From Hortaea werneckii (lineage: Eukaryota; Ascomycota; Dothideomycetes; Mycosphaerellales; Teratosphaeriaceae), in the NCBI GenBank assembly GCA_037044905.1, contig JBAOKB010000185.1, positions 432,947-496,946 of the forward strand: DNA of 64,000 bases. The letters run 5' to 3'. The translations under genes were made by a program, and so were the position numbers. The first letter of the stretch is position 1. Each line of letters starts with the position of its first letter. The notes beneath the pieces were generated by a model, which did not search any database, was not told where the DNA came from, and saw only the letters and a list, made by a program, of their open reading frames with translations. Positions 54,101-64,000 of this stretch are shown here, in pieces.

Positions 54101-55947
54101 GGTTGGCTCTGCTTTCGAAGACGATGACCCATGTACGTCCGTAGAGAACATACGTAACCGGCGCCCGCTCTAGCGTCGGTAGTGACGCCAGCGACCAAGC
54201 TCAAGCCACGGCGCTCGCCACACTGCAGATCGGACGTGTTGCCTTGCACGGTATGAACCTTTTCCACCAACGCGCCGTCCATCCAAACGTCTGGCGTGAA
54301 ACTGCCCTACGAACAAACGAACGGCACTACCATCGACTACTGCCAAATATCATGATTGCGCCGCATAATTTGCGGGCACCGCGGACGGAAGCCTAATGCC
54401 GCCAGCTTAAGCTCCCTGCGCGATGCGCGATACGCCACCAGAATATCATCTCTGCACGATGGCGGGCACGAGAAGATTACGGATCTCTTGCTCCGCCTTG
54501 GGAGCGAGTCGCGGAGATGAGCCTAGCAGATTGATCTGGGCCCGATAGAGAGCCAGGTAAGCAGATGCTTAGGGCCGCTCTGCTCGTCTCAATCCACGCT
54601 ATGCTTCCTTCCAGACGTCCAGAGCCGGCCAGCTCCTCCTAGACTCCCACAGCCCTCTTCGAACCTTCCAAGTCCTCAGCGGTCGCAGGGGCTAGAGTAT
54701 CATAGATGTGCCAAGCCACCGGTCGCATCGCAGGCCCACCCACTGTGCCACATGGCGTTCGGATACCGGCGAGGATCTGGCCCTCCCGCCGCCCCGGCGC
54801 TTGTCTGTCCGCCCTAAACCCTCTCAAAGTTGGGCCTTTCTTCGCCGTCTCCACCATTCACCTTATCTAATTATTGCTGGCTGCCACACCGTCCGCCGCA
54901 GGGACGTTGTGGATGATGATATTGATGATGCTGCCTGGGCATGTCGAGACGGACGGATGATTGGACGGTAACGGTATCAAGCCACTTCTACGCGTACGCA
55001 ATAGTGTGGCGAAACACCGTCCAAGCACCCCTCCCCGCGGCCACACTCTAAGCGATCTGCTGGCCAGGATGTAGTAGCGCACCTTTGTTGATGCAAAAAT
55101 TCGGTTAAGCATCCTCGTGGAGCTCAAAGAGCCCTAGCACCCCCATGTGGCCCAGGTCGCATCCTGGTTCAACAGTTGCTCCATTTAGGCCCTGGCGCAC
55201 GCTACGGTACCCTGTCCGGAAGACTTTAGCGCATTTATCCAAAGTTGTAACTCTGCTGCCACTCATCACACGAAATCTAGTAGTCCCTCGTCTGCCTCGG
55301 GACCGGGAACCTCGAAAGTTGCGTATCCCAAAGTAGTCAACATCATTCTTAAAGGTTATTACGCTCTTGCTGCCATTGGCACCATGATCTCCGCAATCGC
55401 TCTTCTATGTGGATCACTGCCCTCTATAGGCTGGACCGATTTGTCGTCGGAGTCCCCGTTGGTGACAGGCGTGTGCACTAAGGCCCCGTTTGGCCCTGCT
55501 ATCACTTCTGACCGGTGCATGCATCCATTAATTATTATTGTTGTTGCTTCTTCACCTTTCGCACTCATGCAAAGCTCCCGCTAGCTGCTATTGGTCGATC
55601 ACTCATCCTTCTCCCTTTCGCGAACGCCCGCCGACTCCTCTGCATTCTTTTTTTACATAGCGAGTACCGATAGGCCGGTCAGCCTCGTTGGTCAGAGACT
55701 TTACACTAGTTGAGGCCTTGCTCCTCTACGGGTTACACGTTCTTTGTGGCTTGTTGCCATCGACTTCAATCAAGCCCACAGCACGCGAGGACATCTCTGC
55801 CGTGCGCCATTGCATAGACGGCCGTGGTGATTCCCTACGCGCCACAATTTTGGCGCCATCTTTGCTGGCAAGGCCATTCGATCACGCTTCCAGCGCCGCC
55901 ACAGTCACCTACATTGCCGCCAGCCAAGTGCTTGGGACCAAGGGGTA
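51106..55947. other. gene-poor region, 4.8 kb
   Basis: I find no convincing exon, RNA gene or protein motif on either strand. The base composition is balanced rather than AT-rich, so it does not look heavily RIP-mutated. Short frames (60-120 codons) overlap in several phases, as expected by chance. Possible contents are decayed transposon sequence, non-coding transcripts or the long upstream region of the regulator at 55948. Confidence 0.45.
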
Positions 55948-57335
55948 ATGTCCTACAACCAAGCTACCTACCTGCCAGGCTACAGCGGTACAACCTCAGC
56001 TGCACCATCAGCTGCAACTGGTCCATCGGGCACCAACGCTATCCTTACGTCGGAGACGCCATCAGCATCATTATCTAACCCCAAGAAGCGCAAGCCAACC
56101 ACAACGAAGCCCTCAAAGCAGTTGCCCAGGTCTGTCTCAACGCCCCAGCTGGGTGGTCTTTCCGCCATGTCAGACACGGACGACAAAAAGCGCAATAAGC
56201 TCGGATATCAACGAATCTCCATTGCATGCGGTAAGTGGACCCGACCGAGCCGTGTTTTTGTTTCTTGGAATTACGCGGTGCAACGCGTCCAGATTGATCG
56301 CTGACCATTCCAGCTCACTGTCGACGAAGAAAGATACGGTGTCTGCTCGCCGAGGACGACGCGCATTCACGCTGTCAAAATTGCATTCGACTCAAAAAGG
56401 AATGCGTGTTCTATCCAGTGGATCAACAAAGTGCAATCGAAGGCAAATCAGACTGCCGTACCAAGCCTGACAATGGTTCGGCGCCATCATCTGTCGTTTC
56501 CTCTACGTCGCCAAAGAGTGGCACGGAGAGAGGTTTCGAAGATCCACGTAAAGTACGACCTTTTCCGTCGCTGCCATCTAACGCTCCAAGCGATTTCCAG
56601 CAATTCCCCGTTGAAGCTGGGAACGCGATGACTGGGCAAGGTAAGGTGTAAAATCGATTGTCAAGATACCGATTTTTCAACTGACGCGCTCGCATAGCAG
56701 CCCATCCAAGCTTTGCTCACCCGCAATTTGGATATGGTGGGCCTGATCAGGCCCAACCCAGCTGGGGCACGCACGATACATTCAATCACGAAGAGCCTAT
56801 GGTGCCAGCACCTGGCGGACACGTGCCAAAGCACATATGGAGCTACGGACAGCAAGGACCTACAGGAGACTACGCGCCGTTCCCTATGAACGTCCCGCCT
56901 GTCTCCCAGAGTCCACAAGCTATGTCTCCTTTCGCTTTTAACGAACCACGAAGTGACTCGGTCTGGGCACCGCAGCAGTCTCCATTACGATCAACCTCCT
57001 ATGGGAATGTCGATAATATCCAGCCAAACGATCCATCTTTTGCTTCGGCTTATTCTGCACCCCCGCCCTCAATGCGATACCCTCCGCCTCCTCTAGAGTT
57101 CTCCAATCCGACGATGATGTTACAAGAGCCCGCTCCCTTTTCTACGCCCGTGGGCCCGCCGCCCCAGTCTATTCCAACGCCTCATCCATATGCCTTCCAC
57201 CAAGGACCGCCTGATCATAATGCAACGATACCAACCAACCAAACATATCCTGGTAACTGGATGGCAATGCCTCCCCGCTATGGACCTACACAGGAAGAGC
57301 CAGGACGATACGTCGGTAGGTATCAGAGACAATAA
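55948..57335 (+). CDS. Zn2Cys6 transcription factor with Pro-rich tail
   Basis: Three exons (55948-56230, 56314-56640, 56701-57335) give 414 residues. The zinc cluster is split by the first intron: Cys94 ends exon 1, and exon 2 continues with Cys97, Cys104, Cys115, Cys118 and Cys125 (AHCRRRKIRC...CQNCIRLKKEC). Before it lies a Ser/Thr-rich N-terminus with a PKKRKP basic stretch, a likely nuclear localisation signal. The C-terminal ~280 residues are Pro/Gln/Ser/Tyr-rich and disordered, without the usual fungal_trans domain, resembling a transactivation region. The second acceptor is a CATAGCAG tandem site, so isoforms with or without one extra Ala are possible. Target genes unknown; it stands alone between gene-poor regions. 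Confidence 0.85.
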
Positions 57336-59352
57336 CGATCGCGATTTCTGTCCGCGACGCTATATTTTGGGGGGTTCACTGGCACTCGGGGGCATTCATG
57401 GCTTGAATGTACTACACTTTACGGCGACAACAGAGCAATCAACCGGTATGAAGACATCAAGATTGATTGGTTCCGGCAGCCGGGCGTGTGATGCCTTGAC
57501 TACAAAAGGCGGGAATGCTTTCCCAGAAGAGCAAAGTGCAGGAATGTTCAGTCGATGCATCACATTGACGCATTGATTTCGACAGACGTATGCTGCATCA
57601 ATGATCTACACATTAGCGATCGCTTCCCGGGAATCTACGACTTACGATCAATGGCAACCTGCGATGCAGTCTGCCATCGTCCTCCGCTAGCATTTTGGAA
57701 AAGCCATGCTTTGCAGCTTTGCGTATTACAAAACCACCGTGTCGAGGTGCGAAATCCACTTCTTTGGACTACATGACCTGAGAGTTAGCCTAGCCTCGAC
57801 GCCAAGATCGACCAGGGGGAGCCGGCGGAATCGGGCGGTGCACCGCCACTACTCCAGGTGGGAAGGACACAACCTGACACCCTGGAGTTGGGACCCGTAC
57901 ATCGTACCGCGCCCAACTCCCGCGCTTTGACTGCAATATGTGAGCGGCGGAAGGTACGGAAGTCATGTATACAGTTACCATTAATCTTCTCCATGCAGGC
58001 GTGGGATGTGGCACAGCTATACAGGCATAGTCGCGGCTTAAAAAACAGATCCATCCATCGTCTTGCAGCAAACTGCGTTACACGACGTGAAGTTTGTTTG
58101 GGTCGGCTAGATCGCTCGGATAGACTGTCTGATTGGGACTGGTGAGGCGGAATCACAGTAGGGGAGCCCGCCGTTTCAGTAGCAAGATGAAATATACCCT
58201 CTCGACGCCCGGGCTCGCCAAAGCAGATCATGTTTGCTTCTCTAGGTTCCAAGCTTCGGTGCCCCACGCCATTTCCTAGCATCATGCAATGATTCCTGGC
58301 TTGGTCTTTTTCTTTTTCCTTTCCTTTTTTTCCCCTCCCGCCCCTCTTTCACCCATTCCTCTGCTCCTTCCTACTCGCATCACACAGGAAGGACATTGCA
58401 GGGTTGTCTGGGCGTTGAAATCGAAGATCGTATGGCATTAAGTTGTGCTGGCGTCTCGCAACCATCCGAAGATGTAGACCCGAATCCATCTGCCGTATGT
58501 ACCATACGATGCAGATAGCCGATACTCGCGACACTCTATCATCCACAACAACAATAATGGGGCGGAGCGCTCTCCGCCCCCTATCCCGAGGTGTTGTTGT
58601 TTTAAGAAGAAGATGTTTAATGGGACAGGGCTACGTGAAAGTTTGAAGTCATGTTGCGTGACTTGGCAGCAGCTAGAGAGTCGCGTTTAGGTACTAGTAG
58701 AATAACCGGTTGGTAGGACACCCTACCTACCCCTCACATGCGCGAGATACAGTAGGGTCATAATGCTTGCCTAAATTTCTAGTGTGCCTTTCAAAAGCAC
58801 ACGGAAGCTGCCCATAGCAACACGCCATCATTTCATCAAATAACACAGGAAGAAGTTGTAAGTTTTGGGACCATTCATCTTCACTTCCGAAACAACAGGT
58901 TTTGTAAACCAAGTCCGAGGCAAGTTCAAACGACCCAGCTAACTTCACCCATGCCCCACCAGGAACTTTATCGCGGGACTCCGGGCCGACAGAACGAACC
59001 GACAATAAACACCGATGTCTCTGGAAGGCAGTGATATTAATGATGAGAACAGTCAACACAAGAGGAGAACAATATTATTTCGCTATGCTGCTGCTAAGAT
59101 GAAACCAATTGGCTTCCTTGAAGCATTCATCTTGACCGCAAAGTGTCAATCATAAAAGCGCCATCTCTCGTCCCTCGCTCATCATTCCAGGTCCATCCCT
59201 TTCCGATCCCGGAAAACAATTGGCCTATTCGCGATGGCGGTCTCCTTCTGACGACCTTCTTACTTCTCTGGAACAGTAAAAATGATCAGCACAACTCTTT
59301 TTTCCTACCCTGGCTCTTCTGCAAGGGAGGGATCTGAAGCATCATGGCATTT
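57336..59352. other. intergenic, 2.0 kb
   Basis: It lies between the 3' ends of the Zn2Cys6 regulator and the Hsp9/12-like gene. Short overlapping frames only; no motif, repeat or RNA gene is recognised. A polypyrimidine stretch lies at about 58300-58375. Confidence 0.5.
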
Positions 59353-59659
59353 CTACTCACTTCCGCCGCTCAGACCAAGCGTGTCTGATACTTGCTGGCC
59401 CGCATTGCTGATGGCGTCCGTGGCCTGCTGGGTGTAGGACTTCTGGTCTTCAGGCTGAGCCTGGCCCGCGAGGCTGTCGGCCGTGCTCTTGACTTGGTCC
59501 TGGCCCTTCTCCAAAGTCGACTTCTCGCTGTCGGGCTTCAGGTTGGATGCGAGCTTGTCGCCGGCGCCTGGGGGTTTCGTGTCAGCTTTCTCCTCTCATG
59601 TCTGTGAGGATGACATGCGCGAAGGGGATTGACGTACCTTGACGGAGGTTGTCAGTCAT
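59353..59659 (-). CDS. Hsp9/Hsp12-family stress protein
   Basis: Two exons (59659-59638, 59567-59353) around a 70-nt intron (GTACGT...CCCCCAG) encode 78 residues. The start MTDNLRQG and the central LKPDSEKSTLEKGQDQVK, followed by the related QPEDQKSYTQQATDAI repeat, match the HSP9/HSP12 family. The protein is small, hydrophilic, Gln/Ser/Lys-rich and has no Cys or Trp. Yeast Hsp12 is unfolded in solution, gains helix on membranes and stabilises the plasma membrane under heat, osmotic and stationary-phase stress. The last codons (GGAAGTGAGTAG) contain a GTGAGT donor-like site, so a third exon with a slightly different C-terminus cannot be excluded. Confidence 0.85.
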
Positions 59660-60658
59660 CTTGAACGGTTTGAGTGGTTGGTGGTTGGACTTGGTGTTAT
59701 GGATGTGTATTCGTTCTCGTTCTCAAAAGCGTGGAAGGTGAATTGCTACTTTTTATATGCAAAGTGCAACAGACACGAGCTATATAAACCAAACGCAGTG
59801 AGATAGCGGGGCACTTTCAAGAGAGGGGTCCAGCCTTGCATGTGGCTGGTCCTCCCACTTCCTGTATGGTGTCGAGCCGACGTCACATTATGAAGGTGTC
59901 CAGCTGACCATACCTACGTATGGTAGTATACCAGATGCTGTGCTGCACCGCCATGCAGCGTCTAGGCCGCTCTGGATTGGCTGGAGTCGAAGCATACGCA
60001 AGTGCACAACGTATGGCGATCTTGCGATGGACATGGCGTATCGCCGTATGGGGCATTCTGGAAGTGTGGTAGCGTTGTCCTGGAGGCATGTGACCCTCGA
60101 TTTCGCCATAGGCACAATCGTCATCATGACCGCTCAGTTGCGCCACATGAGGGTTGATCGAGTGGCTCGCCGAGGTACGCACGAGCCAATATCGATCCTC
60201 TTGCTATTGGCGCAGCTGTTTTTACACGAGCACTCTTCTCCGAAACCAGGTTTTGGGAATAAATTGTGATTAATTGTGATTGTTACAGTATGCGCCCCGT
60301 TAAGTGCGCCGTCCTTCCCATGTTGCTATAGTCATTGCTCAAGCCATCAATACGGCAAGAATGAGTTTCTGCATTCAGATAGCTGCAACATCGCTACGTG
60401 CACGTAGAGCTCTCCCAAAATTGATTGGTCCTAGGTTGGAGATCAAGGCTCGAGGATCACTCTGACCGCACATCTGACATGGTGCATGTCAGAGGGAACG
60501 CATAGGGGAAAGGCATGGGTGCAAAACGCCCGCATGTCAGAGCAGAATTGTCATGAAGACGAAACGCCTCATACTCGAAACTGGTGTACAACCGCGGCTA
60601 TCCATATGGGTATCTTCATGAACAATCAATTCTTAAAAGAGACACCACCTGAAAGGTC
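59660..60658. other. intergenic, 1.0 kb
   Basis: Promoter side of the Hsp9/12-like gene and 3' flank of the Sel1-repeat gene. No motif-bearing frame is found. I did not find a clear AGGGG stress-element cluster or heat-shock element array. Confidence 0.5.
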
Positions 60659-63600
60659 TCACATAATCACGCAATTATCCTCGTCCTTCTTCTGATTCCT
60701 CGTCAACTTCCCATTCGAAGGCGCCGGCTTAGCCTTCCCATTCTTTTTCAGCTCTTCAAGCCGTTCGAGTGCTTTCGGGAACCGATATGCTTGAGGTAAA
60801 AAGTCAGCATTCATCATTTCTTCTCTAAGCAATCAAGGTAAAATGACTGCATGTTAGACTTACTCGCTGCCCGCCCGTACCATTTCTTCGCCTCCTCGTT
60901 GCTCGCCGGACATCCAATGCCTTGCTCGGAGTAATAGCCCATAGCAAACATCGCCTTCGGCAGCGGCGGTTCGGAGGTCGCGGCTTTACGTGCCCAGAGG
61001 TAGGCCTCAGTGTCACTTTGTTGTAGGATGCCGTCGGCTCCTGTCAGGTACCAGCCCGAGAGCGCGAGCTCAGCGTTATGCTCGCCTTGTGCCGCGGCCT
61101 TGCTGTACCATGATATTGATGTGCGCTGGTCGATGGGGAGCGTGAGGTTGCCATACTCGCTCGCTTGGCCTAGTCTGAACTGCGCCGTCTTCAGACCTAA
61201 GCTCGCTGCTCCCTGAAACAGCTCAAGCGCATAGCGGTCGTCCGCTACGATCTTGTTCCTGACCTCTGGATCGAGGTTGGCACTATCGTGGACAATGGCC
61301 AACTCATGCAGCACTCTCGCATTCCCCGACTCGGCCTCTTTCGCTCGCTTCAGCCATGTGACGGCCTCACCGACATTTCTTTGCTGGCCAAGCAAGGCCT
61401 TGAGCAAGATGATACCCAGCTTGTACATAGCTGATGGGTCACCCAGTCTTGCAGCGCGCTGGTACCATTGCACAGCCTTCTGGACGTCTTTCTTTGTCCC
61501 ACCGCCCTCGTCGCCGCCGAGCTCGCAGCACATTGCCGTTCGGTACGCAGCTTGCGGATGTCCTTGCTTGGCCGCAGCCTGGTAAAGGTTGAAAGCTTCT
61601 CTCTGATCCACTACGAGACCAAGGGAACCTTGCCCGTAGCAGTCTGCAAGGTAGAATTGGGCTTCGGGATATCCTTGGGAGACGAGCTTTTTGATTCGCT
61701 TGAGTGCATCGTTGACATAGCGTTCGCGGTTCTTGACTGTCTGTTTGGCATCGGCGCGGCCGCCGTCAGACGCAAGCACTGTGGACGCTTCGGCAAGCTT
61801 CTTCGCATAGATAAGGGCTCGTTTGGGATTCTTGGGGTTGGCGGAGACTTCACGGTCCAGTTGTTGAAGTTCGGCGTGGGTGACTGGTCCATCAGGCACA
61901 GGTGGCGGGGGCTTGCGCGTGCTGGCTGTGGGGTCTGAACTGGTAGAGGATGCGGTATATTGCCGGACTGGGGGCGGCTTCGATGGTTGTGGAGCGCCTT
62001 GCTGCGCTAGACCTGCTCTAAAAGGTGTCGGATGATGCGGCAGCGAGTCAGGTTTGTCGTGAGGCTGCTGCCCGCTCGGTGCAGAGTTCAGCTGGGTCAA
62101 AGCAGCACCACCTACGGGAGGACGGTTGGGTGGGCTTTGCACACCGGGTCGCATGGGAGGAGCGCTGCCACCCCGATTCTGATGCGCCCCGGGATCGGAA
62201 TACACAGGTTGGTTCGATACCATTGCACCTGGCCGGTGCGGAGGTGGCATCGGGCCTCTTCCAGGCGCGGAAGGATTTACTTGATACGGCATCTGTCGAG
62301 AGTTTGGCGGAGCTTGACGATATGGTATCGGTCTATCACTTCCGTCATCCATGGATCTGCTTCTTGCCGCGTCATGAACAAAGGGAGGCTGAGGTGGTTG
62401 AATGGGAGGCGCAGATGGTTGTTGATATCTCACATCCTGGCCATACCTTTGCGAATGGGGTTGTGAAGGCTGATTGGTGCTATAATGCTCCTGCGCGTCT
62501 TCAGGTGGTCCAGGATCAAGGCCAAAATCAAATCCGGTGTCTTGGACGACACTGTTCTGCTCTCTGTCGGCGTCATTCGGTCTCGCTGCCGCAAAGTTCT
62601 TGTATGTCTGTGAAGCCTGCTGATATGGTCTTAACTTGGGGTTCTGGTAAGCCGACGGCTGAGACGGCAACGCGGGTACAGCGGGTGCAGGGCTCGTAGT
62701 GTCAGACGCTTGAGCGAAGTCGCGGTCCATTGTATTGCGCTTGTTGAAAGCAGACGCTCCATGAGGTGCTGGGCTGTCAAAGTCTGGCATCTCCGCTTCA
62801 ATTTCCTCTTCGCGTGTTTTGGGCAGGCTGCCCGAATGACCTTCTGGCATGGGGTCGCTGGCGCCATACTCATCGTAGAGATTGGCCAAAGTTTCGCGCT
62901 TGTTCGATGGCTGCATGGGCCATTGGCGTTGCTGTTCACTCCAAGACATCGGCACCTCTCCTCCTTCCTCGCCAAGGGTACGAGAGTACGAATGTTGCGA
63001 GATTGGTGTGGCATGTTGAGATCTTGAGTCGTTTGCAGCCGTCGCAGGCCTTGGCGGTATCCCGCCCAGGACTAAGTGGCTGCTGTGCTGTATAAGGCTG
63101 CCTCGACTCCAACTTGGCACCAATTGTGTCCAAAGGCTGAAGATTAAAACTCCCCTTTGCTGTCCCTGGCCTCTGCTGCTGTTGATGTCGGACGAGACGG
63201 GGTTCCCGGTGCTTGAGCAGGTGGACTCATCGTCCTTTGTGGCTGTGTAACATCATTGTGGCATGAGCCCATTGTTCGTTGGAGCCAGATGTTTAGATGG
63301 GCCACTAAAACCGTAGGCCTGGGGCGTCTGGTAGCGCGCCTGCGGTTGTGGCGGGGTCATCTGATTCGCCGGGGTGGACTTCGCATGTATGATCTTTCTC
63401 CTTGAACTTGGCTGGGATCGCGCCGACGTTGCGACTTTGATTATCGTGCCGCTCCGCAAAGGATTGGCCAGAAGCTGATGGCTGTGGCTGAGGCTGAGGT
63501 GGACGATAGGGGTGGTTCACCTGCCCATGGGAAGCGCAACTTGGTCGATACTCGGCATTTCCCGGTGAACGACTCTGTCATGGCCTTGCCGGACCATGTT

Positions 63601-64000
63601 GCTATAGTCCTGGCCTCTGTCGGCAGTCGGTCTTGGTCGACTCTTTTCGCGTCTCCTAGATTGCTCCTCTGAACCTCTTGGAGTGCTATTTGCCGATCCT
63701 CGCACTCTGTCTTCACTGCCACGCCCATCTCGCGGTCTGTCACTGCCTGAGGTTCCAGGTCGTCGGTCGCCGTCTTTGGTATTGGGCGGTCTGGAATTTG
63801 GAAATGTTGGAAAGGCGTTGTCTTGGGCCAAGACCGGTGTCACGGCCATCTTTTGCATCCTCGCTTTCTCCGCTGCTTTCCATTCTTCCATGCTCATCTT
63901 CTTGGAACCTTGAGAGTCATCCGAGGAAAGGGTCTGGTCTTGAAGTGCAGTTTGCGAGCGCATGTGAGGAGGTACAGCGGAGGGTGGTGATTGGGCTCCA
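60659..64000 (-). CDS. Sel1-repeat chitin synthase regulator, Skt5/Chs4-like (partial)
   Basis: The gene runs off the right edge, so its start is missing. The best-supported part is an exon from about 63.1 kb to 60864, then a 74-nt intron (GTAAGT...CTCAAG) and a final exon 60789-60659. The N-terminal half is Pro/Gln/Ser-rich. The C-terminal half holds about seven Sel1 repeats (for example EAQFYLADCYGQGSLGL, AVQWYQRAARLGDPSAMYKL). The spliced C-terminus is basic and ends CVIM, a CaaX farnesylation box, as in Skt5/Chs4, which recruits and activates chitin synthase III at the cell cortex. An upstream coding stretch reaches the edge (64000 to about 63519), but between 63.52 and 63.1 kb the reading frame changes repeatedly, so small introns or frameshifts remain unresolved. 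Confidence 0.78.

Overview
The window is chromosomal DNA from a filamentous ascomycete (Pezizomycotina; probably Dothideomycetes, though that class is only inferred). Evidence: genes with short spliceosomal introns (47-349 nt, GT-AG), closely packed on both strands. They are typical fungal families: Sgf11, Ubc13, a SEACAT subunit, a NIMA kinase, Zn2Cys6 regulators, an Skt5-type chitin synthase regulator, Hsp9/12 and secreted carbohydrate-active enzymes. There are no bacterial operons. I rebuilt exon boundaries by hand from splice signals, reading phase and family conservation; in every spliced model except those at 15473-15970 and 60659-64000 the exon lengths sum to a multiple of three.

0-10 kb: Sgf11-like SAGA subunit (+), secreted GH39 glycosidase (-) with a decayed duplicate of its own 3' end, a dense tandem-repeat patch (4.5-5.8 kb), then a four-exon 1,230-residue unrecognised protein (-). 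10-17 kb: Ubc13 (-) divergent from a WDR59/Sea3-like SEACAT subunit (+), a small spliced gene of unknown function (-), and a ~112-bp tandem repeat. 17-26 kb: NIPA-type Mg transporter (+), SRP receptor alpha (-), divergent Yif1 (+). 27-38 kb: small cysteine-rich secreted protein (+), BLOC-1 CNL1-like (-), CE2 esterase (+), DUF6594 membrane protein (-), GSI-type glutamine synthetase (-), short-chain dehydrogenase (+). 38-49 kb: a divergent three-exon QCR8-like gene (-), Zn2Cys6 regulator (-) divergent from an epoxide-hydrolase-like enzyme (+), ankyrin/BTB protein (-), NIMA-like kinase (+). 49-64 kb: gene-poor. A 499-bp MITE-like element lies at 50.6 kb, followed by 4.8 kb with no convincing gene, a second Zn2Cys6 regulator (+), Hsp9/12 (-), and a Sel1-repeat Skt5/Chs4-like protein (-) running off the right edge.

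Most genes are housekeeping and do not form one pathway. Two secreted or cell-wall carbohydrate enzymes (GH39, CE2) and one effector-like protein suggest plant-material degradation or association. The regulator/hydrolase pair at 40-43 kb could be a small co-regulated unit. I did not find a convincing new defence, mobile or biosynthetic system. The best leads are the MITE-like element, the coding-like 112-bp tandem repeat, the divergent QCR8 copy and the small secreted cysteine-rich protein.
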